Part shown: positions 36,601 through 45,189 of the stretch, piece after piece
How positions within the stretch are numbered: position 1 is the stretch's first letter
Layout: every line of letters begins with the position of its first letter
Source of the DNA: CBFDBF01 sp050293315
GTDB taxonomy: Bacteria > Pseudomonadota > Gammaproteobacteria > Chromatiales > Chromatiaceae
Assembly: GCA_050293315.1 (NCBI GenBank)
Contig: JBNKMS010000023.1
Location: forward strand, 62,001 to 126,000
Direction: 5' to 3'
Length of the DNA stretch: 64,000 bases
Notes under the pieces: generated by a model
Databases searched by the model: none
The model's input: the letters and a program-made list of their open reading frames with translations, nothing else
What the model was told of the DNA's origin: nothing
Program-made: the position numbers and the translations under genes

Positions 36601-38321
36601 AACCGGGCGAGGGCGGCCAGCTACCTGGGCATAAGGTGAACCAGCAGATCGCGCGGGTACGCCACTCTACTCCTGGGGTTGGCCTTATTTCGCCGCCACC
36701 TCATCATGACATCTACTCTATTGAGGATCTGGCACAACTGATCCACGATCTGAAGAACGTCAATCCGAAGGCCCGAATCTCGGTCAAGCTGGTCTCTGAA
36801 GTTGGTGTTGGTACCGTGGCTGCGGGTGTCTCCAAGGCGCATGCCGACCATGTCACCATCTCTGGATATGAAGGGGGTACCGGCGCCAGTCCGCTGACCT
36901 CAATCAAGCATGCCGGTTCGCCCTGGGAGATCGGTCTATCTGAGACCCACCAGACTCTGGTGCTGAACCGTCTGCGTGGCCGTATTGCGGTGCAGGCAGA
37001 TGGCGGCATACGCACCGGACGGGATGTGACCATAGCCGCCCTACTGGGGGCCGATGAGTTCGGTTTTGCTACAGCCCCGCTGATCGTTGAGGGCTGTATC
37101 ATGATGCGTAAATGTCATCTAAATACCTGCCCGGTGGGGGTTGCTACCCAGGATCCGGAGTTACGCAAGAAGTTTACTGGCAAGCCGGAGCATGTAATTA
37201 ACTATTTCTTTTTCATAGCGGAAGAGGTGCGTCGTCTGATGGCGAAGCTCGGTTTTCGCAGCTTCAGCGAGATGATCGGTCAGATGGACCGACTCGATAT
37301 GCGCAGGGCGATTGATCACTGGAAGGCCCAGGGGCTGGATTACACCCGTCTGTTACGGAAGCCGGAGGCGGGCCCGAATGTGGCCATCTATAACTGTGAA
37401 CAGCAGGACCACGGTCTGGACAAGGTCCTGGATAGAGAGATGATCAAGCAGGCAGGTCCGGCCTTGGAGAGGGGCGAGGCGGTCCAGATAGAGACCACCA
37501 TCAAAAATAACAATCGTACCTTCGGCAGCATGCTGTCAGGTGAGGTGGCGCGTCGCTACGGCCATGCCGGGCTGCCGGAAGATACCATCTATATCAAGGC
37601 CAAGGGTACAGCTGGCCAGAGCTTCGGTGCTTGGGCGGCCAGGGGTGTCACTATTGAGCTTGCCGGTGAGGGTAACGACTACGTAGGTAAAGGACTCTCT
37701 GGCGGCCGGCTGGTGATCTATCCTCCGACAGAGAGCCCCATCGTTGCGGAAGATAACATCGTGGTCGGCAATACCGTACTTTACGGCGCCATAGATGGAG
37801 AGTGCTATTTCCGTGGAGTTGCAGGTGAGCGCTTCTGTGTACGTAACTCAGGCGCCACCGCAGTGGTTGAGGGTGTTGGTGATCATGGCTGCGAATATAT
37901 GACCGGCGGAGTGGTGGTAGTGCTTGGTCCCACCGGACGCAACTTTGCAGCCGGCATGAGCGGCGGTATCGCCTATGTGCTGGATGAGGCCGACGATTTT
38001 GAGCGTCGTTGCAATCTTTCCATGGTAGAGCTGGAACCGATTGAGGCGGAAGATGATGCGCTGGAGGCGATGGAACATCAGGGAGGTGACCTGGAGACCC
38101 ACGGACGCGTGGATGTGAGCCATGACATGCCACGCTATGATGCGGCGCGTCTGAAGAAGCTGATAGAGAAGCATCTACACTACACCAACAGTGAGCGTGC
38201 GCGTGTAATTTTGGAGAACTGGGACAGCTACCTGCCAAAATTCGTCAAGGTGATGCCGGTGGAGTATCGCCGTGCGCTGAGAGAGCTACAGGACGAGCAG
38301 CAGACTGCTGCCACTGCCTGA
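33699..38321 (+). CDS. gltB: Glutamate synthase large subunit (NADPH-GOGAT alpha)
   Basis: Transfers the amide of glutamine to 2-oxoglutarate, giving two glutamates. The ATG at 33699 (AAGAGG six bases upstream) gives 1540 residues. The amidotransferase domain begins at catalytic Cys22 (HDACGVGF) after a propeptide. The synthase domain has the FMN-binding TGEGGEEPERF and EGGTGASPLTSIKHAG, and the 3Fe-4S ligands in CIMMRKCHLNTCPVGVATQ. The C-terminal GXGXG beta-helix is seen from about residue 1290 (GEVARRYGHAGLPEDTIYIK, GLSGGRLVIYPP, GGVVVVLGPTGRNFAAGMSG). Confidence 0.98.
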   Translation: MTPGVLPSKQGLYDPQHEHDACGVGFVADIKGKKSHKIIEQGLEILRNLTHRGAVGADVLAGDGAGLLIQLPDAFLRAVAGVDLPIEGEYGVGMVFLPQDSAARRFCEEQIAYFIAAEGQLFLGWRDVPVDNSGLGESVKECEPCIRQVFIGRGANCTDQDAFERKLFVIRKQIENHIRENGSDGCSGFYIPSMSSRVLLYKGMLLADQVGAYYLDLVDERVISALALVHQRFSTNTFPTWDLAHPFRMIAHNGEINTLRGNVNWMAARRHTMASEVLGEDLTKVWPLIPEGQSDSACFDNALELLVQGGYSLAHAMMMLIPEAWHDNPLMDKERRAFYEYHASLMEPWDGPAAVAFTDGRQIGATLDRNGLRPARYLITEDDLVVMASEMGVLSIPEEKIIKKWRLQPGKMFLIDLERGCIVDDAELKAELSRSYPYQKWLDGSQIQLRHLPTTVAPMAPDDTTLLKRQQAFGFTQEDIKFLLMPMAATGQEAIGSMGADNPIAVLSNKPKPLFNYFKQNFAQVTNPPIDPIREELVMSLAMQIGPRPNLFGLTRAGEHKRLEVTQPVITNISLARIRCIEALTKGAFRTFTANICYPAEQGAAGMGPALDGLCEQAEQAVRDGYNILILSDRRMDADHIAIPVLLATAAVHHHLVREGLRTSSGLVVETGAVREVHQFAVLAGYGAEAVNPYLAFETLSKLRHELPEEISEEDLHWRYIKAVDKGLLKVMSKMGISTYQSYCGAQIFDSVGLSSEFVEKYFTGTATTVEGAGLQQIAEEAVSWHRQAYGDAPIYRDALDAGGDYAFRIRGEHHAWTPHTISKLQHATRANDFKTFQEFSSAIDQQNEKLLTLRGLFEFKFADQEIPLDEVEPAKEIVKRFATGAMSFGSISYEAHSTLARAMNKLGGKSNTGEGGEEPERFKPLDDGSPNPERSAIKQVASGRFGVTTEYLVNADDIQIKMAQGAKPGEGGQLPGHKVNQQIARVRHSTPGVGLISPPPHHDIYSIEDLAQLIHDLKNVNPKARISVKLVSEVGVGTVAAGVSKAHADHVTISGYEGGTGASPLTSIKHAGSPWEIGLSETHQTLVLNRLRGRIAVQADGGIRTGRDVTIAALLGADEFGFATAPLIVEGCIMMRKCHLNTCPVGVATQDPELRKKFTGKPEHVINYFFFIAEEVRRLMAKLGFRSFSEMIGQMDRLDMRRAIDHWKAQGLDYTRLLRKPEAGPNVAIYNCEQQDHGLDKVLDREMIKQAGPALERGEAVQIETTIKNNNRTFGSMLSGEVARRYGHAGLPEDTIYIKAKGTAGQSFGAWAARGVTIELAGEGNDYVGKGLSGGRLVIYPPTESPIVAEDNIVVGNTVLYGAIDGECYFRGVAGERFCVRNSGATAVVEGVGDHGCEYMTGGVVVVLGPTGRNFAAGMSGGIAYVLDEADDFERRCNLSMVELEPIEAEDDALEAMEHQGGDLETHGRVDVSHDMPRYDAARLKKLIEKHLHYTNSERARVILENWDSYLPKFVKVMPVEYRRALRELQDEQQTAATA

Positions 38322-38448
38322 GATAGCGGGACAATATATAGAAGCCGCTAATATAAACAAATAATCGCAAATGGGCGCAAACATGATGGTTGTTTTTCGT
38401 GGTGAATCGTGTCCATCGGCGGCTAAAGAAGACCGGAGTTATTGAGTT

Positions 38449-39900
38449 ATGGGCAAGCCCACAGGTTTTATGGAGTACCCGCGTCAGGACCGGACATATG
38501 CACCGGCTTCAGATCGCGTAAGCCATTATCACGAGTTTATTAACCCCCTTACGGAGGAGGAGCTGACCCGACAGGGAGCCCGCTGTATGGATTGCGGTAT
38601 CCCGTTTTGCCATAACGCATGTCCAGTGAATAATATCATTCCTGACTGGAACGACCTGGTCTACAAGGGTGACTGGAAGCGGGCGATCGAGGTTCTGCAT
38701 AGCACCAATAATTTTCCTGAGTTTACCGGGCGGATCTGTCCCTCTCCATGCGAGGAGGCGTGCACACTTAATCTGGATAACAATGCGGTCACCATCAAGA
38801 CCATCGAGTGCGCCATTATTGAACGCGCCTGGGAGGAGGGCTGGATTACTCCGCAGATCCCAGCCCACCGTAGCGACAAGCAGGTGGCCATAGTGGGCTC
38901 TGGGCCAGCCGGCATGGCATGCGCCCAGCAGTTGGCACGGGCCGGACATAGCGTCACCCTATTTGAGAAGGCCAACCGGATCGGCGGTCTGCTGCGTTAC
39001 GGTATCCCCGATTTCAAACTGGATAAAAGTGTCATAGATCGACGTTTGAGCCAGATGCGCAGTGAGGGGGTAAACTTTCGCGCCAATACCCATGTCGGAG
39101 TGGATATCCCGGCCACACAACTAATGCAGGAGTATGATGCTGTAGTGTTGACTGGTGGATCAGAGCAGCCGCGTGATCTGCCAATCCCCGGGAGAGAATT
39201 AGGAGGGGTATATTTTGCCCTGGAGTTTCTGCAAACCAACAGTCACCGGGTGCAGGGTGATGATATTCCTGAAGATGAGTTTATCTCGGCGCAGGGTAAA
39301 CATGTAGTGGTAATCGGCGGTGGTGATACCGGTTCAGACTGCATCGGTACCGCCCGACGCCACGGCGCAGCATCGGTCACCCAACTGGAGATTCTACCGC
39401 GTCCGCCTGAGTCAGAAGACAAGGCCATGGTCTGGCCAAATTGGCCCAACAAACTACGTACCTCATCTTCCCACGAAGAGGGGTGCGAGCGGATGTGGAG
39501 TGTCGCCACCAAGGAGTTTATCGGGGACAACGGAAAACTACAGGCCATCCGCTGCGTAAAGGTTGAGTGGCAGCAGGATGATAACGGCGCCTGGCAGATG
39601 TCCGAGGTCGATGGTTCTGAGTTTGAGCTCAAGGCCGACCTGGTTACCCTGGCGATGGGCTTTCTCCATCCGGTACACCACGGCATGCTGGAGCAGCTTG
39701 GAGTCGAGCTTGATTCGCGTGGTAATGTCAGTGGCAGTACTGAGGGGGTAGATGCCTATCGTACCTCAGTCGATGGCCTGTTTGCCGCCGGTGACATGCG
39801 CCGTGGCCAGTCTCTAGTAGTATGGGCCATCCGTGAGGGGCGTCAGTGTGCCCATGCAGTAGATAGTTACCTCATGGGCAGTAGTGACCTGCCGCGCTAG
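38449..39900 (+). CDS. gltD: Glutamate synthase small subunit (NADPH-GOGAT beta)
   Basis: FAD/NADPH subunit that feeds electrons to GltB. Residues 1-145 form the double 4Fe-4S domain (CMDCGIPFCHNACPVNN and CPSPCEEACTLN). FAD-binding VAIVGSGPAGMACAQQLARA starts near 146 and NADPH-binding VVVIGGGDTGSDCIGTARR near 286; the C-terminal GLFAAGDMRRGQSLVVWAI closes the FAD site. 483 residues, normal. It follows gltB by 127 bases. Confidence 0.97.
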   Translation: MGKPTGFMEYPRQDRTYAPASDRVSHYHEFINPLTEEELTRQGARCMDCGIPFCHNACPVNNIIPDWNDLVYKGDWKRAIEVLHSTNNFPEFTGRICPSPCEEACTLNLDNNAVTIKTIECAIIERAWEEGWITPQIPAHRSDKQVAIVGSGPAGMACAQQLARAGHSVTLFEKANRIGGLLRYGIPDFKLDKSVIDRRLSQMRSEGVNFRANTHVGVDIPATQLMQEYDAVVLTGGSEQPRDLPIPGRELGGVYFALEFLQTNSHRVQGDDIPEDEFISAQGKHVVVIGGGDTGSDCIGTARRHGAASVTQLEILPRPPESEDKAMVWPNWPNKLRTSSSHEEGCERMWSVATKEFIGDNGKLQAIRCVKVEWQQDDNGAWQMSEVDGSEFELKADLVTLAMGFLHPVHHGMLEQLGVELDSRGNVSGSTEGVDAYRTSVDGLFAAGDMRRGQSLVVWAIREGRQCAHAVDSYLMGSSDLPR

Positions 39901-40137
39901 GCAGGCGCAGATCTGAGTTTAAATACAGCTATGGACAAGGGCTCCCTAATCCACACTATAAGGGCGCCCATCTAAGCAGAAGAGCATTGCGCAAAATGCG
40001 CCTTCTCCAACCGCTGGCAGCAATACTCGCTACTTGAGACCTATGCTCCAAAGCGCTGCAAGCGGTAATAAAATAAATGCAGCTTTAGGCTAAAGATTCC
40101 CAAAGGATGTGCCGCTAATTGTAGGCACTATCCGGGG

Positions 40138-42063
40138 ATGTGGAGTCAATCGCAGTTTTCCGGATTTTCTGCTGTCTTCCGGGCCTGTTTTATGAAGCTG
40201 CGCAAGAAAACGACAATATTTCTGCTAGCCCTGGCACTGTCTATGATGGTGGTGATAGCGATCGGCGGCATGTTCTCTTTTCACTACTTTTTTATAAATG
40301 TGGCGGAACAGCAGGCGCATACCGCAGCAGAGATCGTACGAGCACATCTCACCTCTTCGATGGTAAACGGCACTATAAGCAAGCGTCAGGGCTTTATGGA
40401 TCAGCTTATGGATGTATCGGGGCTGCTGGATGTTAAGGTCACCCGAGGTCCTGATGTCATCGCGCAGTACGGTCATGGTCTGGCAGGGGAGCAGGATAGT
40501 GATGAGATAGAGCGTCAGGTGATGGCATCGGGGAAGAACCATTTTAGTCTGATCGAGCAGGATTCAAATTCTGTCTTCAGGGCGACCATCCCGTATATAG
40601 CCCAGGACAAGAAGGAGCCAAACTGTCTGCTCTGTCACCAGGTGGAGGTAGGGACCGTGCTGGGAGTGCTGACTCTGCATATATCTCTTACCGAGCAGCG
40701 CAAGCAGGCCGATATGGCAGTATTCATAATGGTTGCGGTAGTCCTGTTTTTTATATCTATCACCCTTATCTTCGCACGCCGCATGGTGCAGCCATTGATC
40801 GATACAGCAGACTCGGTGAGTCAGGTTGTGGCCGGTGCGCGGGATGGCGATTTCACCCCGCGGATTAGATCTGTTGGTAGCGATGAGGTGAGTCAGATTG
40901 CCCGTGATCTGAATGTATTGATGGCGTTGCTGAGCGAGGGGTTGGGTACCATTGCGGGCAAGATCGCGGGATTGATCCATTATGACTACCATCAACTGCT
41001 GAGTGGTAACCAGATCACCACTACCCTGGAGATGGTGGAGAACCTGGAGGAGGTATCCAATTTTAAACAGGCGATTGAGGAGGATGAGACCAAGGAGGAG
41101 GTATATGATCGTCTCTCAGGGGTGCTGCAGGGTGAGTTTCAGATCAAGTACTTCTCTATCTATGAGATGGTGGTAGATAAGAATCGGCTGCAGACGATGA
41201 TGGTGGATGGGGATGTGACCAAGAGTTGCTACTGGTGTGACCCGCAGATCCTGTTGCGGGCAGACGCCTGCCGGGCAAAACGCACGGGCCACCATGTTGA
41301 CGGGATCGCCATGCCTCATATCTGTACCGCGTTTACCCCGCCCGATGGGGAGGCAGCCGAGTTCAGTCACATATGTGTTCCCCTGATCCAGTCGGGTACG
41401 GTAGACGGCGTGGTGCAGTTGGTTGTAAAGCATAGGGATGAGGCAAGGCTACGCCAGGTGCTGCCGTTTATCCGCATCTACCTGCGTGAGGCATCACCGG
41501 TTCTAGAGGCCAAGCAGTTGATGAGCACCCTGCGTGAATCCAGCCTGCACGACCCAATGACCGGTCTGCATAATCGACGTTTTCTGCAGGAGTATGCCGA
41601 TACCCTGATATCTACAGTAGAGCGCAATCAGAGCTCCATTACCATATTGATGGCCGACATGGATTATTTTAAGGAGGTCAATGATACCTATGGGCATGAG
41701 GCTGGTGATACTGTCCTGAAGGTATTGGCGAAGACACTGCGGGAGCTGGTTAGAGGATCAGATATAGTAATCCGTTACGGCGGTGAAGAGTTCCTGATTA
41801 TATTGTTGGATACCAACGTGGAGGTTGGGGTAACGGTTGCTGAGAAGATTCGACGGGTGATGGAGGAGACTACGATAGATATCCCCGGGGCGACACTGCA
41901 GAAGACCCTCTCTATCGGCGCTGCCGGTTATATGGATGATGATCCAGCCTTCTGGCAGGTGGTCAATTATGCCGATATGGCTCTATATCAGGCCAAGGAG
42001 CAGGGCCGGAATAGGGTGGTACGTTTTAGCCAGGATATGCTACCTGATGATGAAATCCTATAA
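40138..42063 (+). CDS. Diguanylate cyclase with periplasmic CxxCH sensor domain
   Basis: Membrane signalling protein making cyclic di-GMP. From the ATG at 40138 it has 641 residues; MKLRKK at 40192 is an alternative start that keeps all domains. Helix 1 spans about 25-45, a periplasmic domain 50-185, helix 2 about 188-211, HAMP about 213-265, then a GAF-like region (about 310-455) rich in Cys and His (CYWC, HICTAF), and a GGDEF domain (480-635) with RYGGEEFLIIL and the I-site RGSD five residues upstream. The periplasmic domain contains CLLCH at 163-167, a c-type haem attachment motif, placed just before helix 2. This suggests a haem-based gas or redox sensor; the ligand is unknown. Transcribed alone. 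Confidence 0.87.
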   Translation: MWSQSQFSGFSAVFRACFMKLRKKTTIFLLALALSMMVVIAIGGMFSFHYFFINVAEQQAHTAAEIVRAHLTSSMVNGTISKRQGFMDQLMDVSGLLDVKVTRGPDVIAQYGHGLAGEQDSDEIERQVMASGKNHFSLIEQDSNSVFRATIPYIAQDKKEPNCLLCHQVEVGTVLGVLTLHISLTEQRKQADMAVFIMVAVVLFFISITLIFARRMVQPLIDTADSVSQVVAGARDGDFTPRIRSVGSDEVSQIARDLNVLMALLSEGLGTIAGKIAGLIHYDYHQLLSGNQITTTLEMVENLEEVSNFKQAIEEDETKEEVYDRLSGVLQGEFQIKYFSIYEMVVDKNRLQTMMVDGDVTKSCYWCDPQILLRADACRAKRTGHHVDGIAMPHICTAFTPPDGEAAEFSHICVPLIQSGTVDGVVQLVVKHRDEARLRQVLPFIRIYLREASPVLEAKQLMSTLRESSLHDPMTGLHNRRFLQEYADTLISTVERNQSSITILMADMDYFKEVNDTYGHEAGDTVLKVLAKTLRELVRGSDIVIRYGGEEFLIILLDTNVEVGVTVAEKIRRVMEETTIDIPGATLQKTLSIGAAGYMDDDPAFWQVVNYADMALYQAKEQGRNRVVRFSQDMLPDDEIL

Positions 42064-42174
42064 AGGGTGCAGTTTCTAGCCCTCCACGTAGTCCGCTTTT
42101 CAGTGTACAATCCCGCTTCCATTACAACTATTGACAGAGCTGTACCGGCTGTTGCCGATAAAGGTAGATAATCT

Positions 42175-43248
42175 GTGACCACCCTGAAAAACGATCGTCT
42201 GTTACGCGCCCTGTTGCGCCAACCTGTTGATGTAACCCCTGTCTGGATGATGCGCCAAGCGGGGCGCTATCTGCCTGAGTATCGCGAGACCCGGGCCAGG
42301 GCCGGCAGCTTTCTCAATCTCTGCAAGAATCCAGAACTTGCCTGCGAGGTGACCATACAACCTCTGGAGCGTTTTCCACTGGATGCGGCGATCCTGTTCT
42401 CCGATATCTTGACCATTCCCGATGCTATGGGGTTGGGGCTGTATTTCAGTGAGGGGGAAGGGCCGCGCTTTGAGAGGCCGGTACAGGATGAGGCGGCAGT
42501 CAACGCGCTGGGGGTGCCGGATGCGGAACAGGATCTTGGATATGTCATGGATGCGGTGCGTACCATCCGTCGAGAGCTGGATGGCAGAGTGCCGCTAATC
42601 GGCTTCTCTGGCAGTCCGTGGACCTTGGCTACCTACATGGTAGAGGGTGGCAGCACCAAGAACTTCTCACTGGTGAAGGGGATGATGTTTGAGCGTCCCG
42701 AATTGATGCACAGATTGCTGGATGTGCTGGCCCAGGCGGTAACCGGCTATCTGAACGGGCAGATTGCGGCAGGTGCCCAGGCGGTCATGTTGTTTGATAC
42801 CTGGGGTGGAGTGCTCGCTCCGCGCGAGTATGAGCAGTTCTCCCTGGCCTATATGGAGAAGATCGTGCAGGGGTTGACCCGCGAGAGTGAAGGTCGGCGT
42901 GTGCCGATTACTCTCTTTACCAAGGGCGGTGGTCAGTGGCTCGGGCGTATGGCCGACAGCGGCTGTGACGCCCTCGGCGTGGACTGGACCACTAATCTGG
43001 CGGATGCACGTAATCTGGTAAATGGTCGGGTAGCGTTACAGGGTAACCTCGATCCCTGCATCCTTTATGCCTCTCCCCAGCGGATCCGGGAGGAGACGGC
43101 GCTGGTCCTGGAGAGCTACGGCAGTGGGCCGGGACATGTATTTAACCTCGGCCACGGTATACATCCGGATGTTGATCCGGAGCACGCAGCTGTGATGATC
43201 GATGCTGTGCACGAGCTGAGCGTGCCCTACCACCAGACAACCGAATAG
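42175..43248 (+). CDS. hemE: Uroporphyrinogen decarboxylase
   Basis: Removes four carboxyls from uroporphyrinogen III to give coproporphyrinogen III, cytoplasmic haem pathway. 357 residues from a GTG start. The diagnostic PVWMMRQAGRYLPEYRETRA begins near residue 22; ILFSDILTIPDAMGL carries the catalytic Asp, GFSGSPWTLATYMVEGG and FNLGHGIHPDVDPEHA (conserved His) follow. A TTGACA at 42131 may be part of a promoter, but no good -10 lies at the right distance. Confidence 0.97.
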   Translation: MTTLKNDRLLRALLRQPVDVTPVWMMRQAGRYLPEYRETRARAGSFLNLCKNPELACEVTIQPLERFPLDAAILFSDILTIPDAMGLGLYFSEGEGPRFERPVQDEAAVNALGVPDAEQDLGYVMDAVRTIRRELDGRVPLIGFSGSPWTLATYMVEGGSTKNFSLVKGMMFERPELMHRLLDVLAQAVTGYLNGQIAAGAQAVMLFDTWGGVLAPREYEQFSLAYMEKIVQGLTRESEGRRVPITLFTKGGGQWLGRMADSGCDALGVDWTTNLADARNLVNGRVALQGNLDPCILYASPQRIREETALVLESYGSGPGHVFNLGHGIHPDVDPEHAAVMIDAVHELSVPYHQTTE

Positions 43249-43285
43249 AGGTGATACGCGCCCCAGTTGTCTAGGGCACCACCTC
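43248..43285. terminator. Hairpin between convergent hemE and fumarate reductase genes
   Basis: GAGGTG (43248-43253) pairs with CACCTC (43280-43285), and inside it GCCC pairs with GGGC, with a loop of about 10 bases. It lies in the 49-base gap between convergent stop codons and could act in both directions; T-runs are absent. Confidence 0.45.
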
Positions 43286-43297
43286 AAACTACCTGCG

Positions 43298-44170
43298 TCA
43301 GAGTCTTACGTTCACCGGCACCCCGTGGTATTGGAGCATCATCTCGTCAGCGCTCATGCCGCAGGCCAGACCTACCAGCTCAGGCAGGAACAGCACTGGT
43401 AGCTGAAATTTCTTGCCGGTCTGTGCCAGTGCCTTGGCCTGGGTACCGTCCATGCTTTTGAAGCAGAGTGGGCAGGAGGTGACCATCAGATCCACATCTT
43501 TGACATGGGCGCCAGAGAGCACATTGGAGGTCATGGCCATGTTGAGCTCATTGTTGGGCCAGGCCAGGTGGTAGCCGCAGCAGTCCTCCTTGGTGTCATA
43601 ATCCACGATCTCCACCCCCAGGACCTCCAGGATGGCCTCTAACGAGGTCGGGTTGTCGGATGATTCGTAGCCCTGAATGTCGCCGGGATTGCGGGTGTGG
43701 CAGCCATAGTAGGAGGCGACGCGCAGTCCGTTGAGGGGGTTGGTAACCCGCTGTTTCAGCTTCTCCAGTCCCACATCCTGGGAGAATACCCAGAGGGTGT
43801 GGGTGATCTGACAGGTGCCTTTGTACTCAAGCCCCTGTTCAGCCAGGATCTCGTTTACCTGGGCATGTACCTCCGGTTCTTCCCGCATCCGCTTCTGCGC
43901 GTTGGATATAACATTGAAGCAGGTGGAGCAGGGGGTGTACAGGGGTAGCCCCATCTGCTCGGCATGTGCCATGTTCTTGGCATTCACAGCCAGTGAGGTC
44001 AGTTCAGAGCGCTCTTCAATAACGCCGGAGCCGCAACAGACCGCCTCTTCGATCAGTTCCAACTCAACGTCCACCTTGGCGAACACATCCTTCAGGATGT
44101 CGAAGAAGCGTGCGTCGGCACCCTGAAAACAGCAACCGGAGTAGAATCCGTAACGTATATTTTCACTCAT
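43298..44170 (-). CDS. HdrB-like CCG-domain subunit of fumarate reductase/succinate dehydrogenase
   Basis: A 290-residue protein with two cysteine-rich CCG domains: SGCCFQGADA, AVCCGSG (residues 43-49) and PCSTCFN, then YYGCHTRNP, EDCCGYH and SCPLCFK. Such domains bind noncubane 4Fe-4S clusters in heterodisulfide reductase HdrB and in the non-classical membrane-associated subunit of SdhABE/TfrB-type enzymes. Here it is the last gene of a three-gene operon, overlapping the iron-sulfur subunit by four bases (ATGA). It replaces the haem-containing anchor; hence this complex is distinct from the sdhCDAB set at 57.9-61.1 kb. The electron donor (thiol, quinol or ferredoxin/NADH-linked) cannot be read from sequence. 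Confidence 0.88.
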   Translation of the reverse strand: MSENIRYGFYSGCCFQGADARFFDILKDVFAKVDVELELIEEAVCCGSGVIEERSELTSLAVNAKNMAHAEQMGLPLYTPCSTCFNVISNAQKRMREEPEVHAQVNEILAEQGLEYKGTCQITHTLWVFSQDVGLEKLKQRVTNPLNGLRVASYYGCHTRNPGDIQGYESSDNPTSLEAILEVLGVEIVDYDTKEDCCGYHLAWPNNELNMAMTSNVLSGAHVKDVDLMVTSCPLCFKSMDGTQAKALAQTGKKFQLPVLFLPELVGLACGMSADEMMLQYHGVPVNVRL

Positions 44171-45177
44171 GTCTTGTTCTCTCCTCTGGACTCTATTTCG
44201 CTAGCCTTGTCATATATCTTCTGGGTACTAGATTGACCATCCAGGGTGCAGACTTGGCGTTCGGGTATGATCCCGTGTTTTTTTAGATAGTTGTCGGCCG
44301 CCTCTATGGCCGCCCACCCTTTCGGACCATTCACGACCACCGGCAGCATCGGCTTGTTGACCTGGCCATATTTGGCCACATCTCCAGCGTAGGCCTTGGC
44401 CCGGCGTGATCCCGGGGTATCATGGATGCCATCATCAATGGATATCTTGCGCAGTCGCTGAATCGAGACGGCGGGCCGGGTATCCTTGGGACAGACATGG
44501 ATACACTTGCGACACTGAGCGCAGGACCAGAGGCCTTGGTCTACGGCCGCCTGCATGCGCTCACCCTGGAAGCTGTCGCGTACATCCGCAGAGTAGCGGT
44601 AGGCCTTACCCAGGGTCAGTGGGCCTGCATATTTGGGATCCGCACAGGCTGCGGAGCAGGCGGAGTAGCATGAGCCACAGAGGATGCAGTCGGTGATGTA
44701 ATCAAACCTCGACAACTCCCGTTTCGACATGAGCGACTCCTGCTCCAGGGTCTCTGGAATTCGCTCATGGTTCTCCATCAAGTAGGGGTGCATCTTTGCC
44801 AGTTTCTCGATAACTGGATCGATATCTACCACCAGGTCACGCAAAATCGGCATGTTGCGCATCGGCTGAATAGTGACCGACTCCTGTTTAAAGTCCTCCA
44901 GGATCGGCATCAGCTGAGTGCTGCAGGCCAGCAGCGGCTTATTGTTTACCCGTACAGCACAGGAGCCACATATCTTGGAGCGGCAGAAGGCGCGGAATGT
45001 CAGAGAGCTGTCCTGAGTGTTTTTTATCAGGCGCAGCACCTCCAATACGGTCATGCCGGTCTCTACGTTGACCTTGAAATTGTCATAGTAGGGTGATTTG
45101 TGCTTGCCGGGCGTAAACCGCTGGACACGGATGTTAGCCAGAATACTCTTACGATCGGGCGTAATTTTATCGCTCAT
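44167..45177 (-). CDS. frdB: Fumarate reductase/succinate dehydrogenase iron-sulfur subunit
   Basis: Electron-transfer subunit, 336 residues, longer than the usual 230-250 because of a C-terminal extension of about 80 residues (KAYAGDVAKYGQVNKPMLPV and on). Plant-type [2Fe-2S] ligands are C65, C70, C73 and C85; two further clusters use CILCGSCYSAC (from C164) and CAQCRKCIHVCP (C219-C229). The isolated C219 set lacks the usual third-cluster substitution. Situated between the flavoprotein and the HdrB-like subunit in one minus-strand operon. Confidence 0.91.
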   Translation of the reverse strand: MSDKITPDRKSILANIRVQRFTPGKHKSPYYDNFKVNVETGMTVLEVLRLIKNTQDSSLTFRAFCRSKICGSCAVRVNNKPLLACSTQLMPILEDFKQESVTIQPMRNMPILRDLVVDIDPVIEKLAKMHPYLMENHERIPETLEQESLMSKRELSRFDYITDCILCGSCYSACSAACADPKYAGPLTLGKAYRYSADVRDSFQGERMQAAVDQGLWSCAQCRKCIHVCPKDTRPAVSIQRLRKISIDDGIHDTPGSRRAKAYAGDVAKYGQVNKPMLPVVVNGPKGWAAIEAADNYLKKHGIIPERQVCTLDGQSSTQKIYDKASEIESRGENKT

Positions 45178-45189
45178 GCTGGCCTCTCC

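Noticed and set aside
38381..38444. 20-codon ORF ending just before gltD
   Set aside because: No convincing ribosome binding site; unlike the gltB leader frame, little supports translation.
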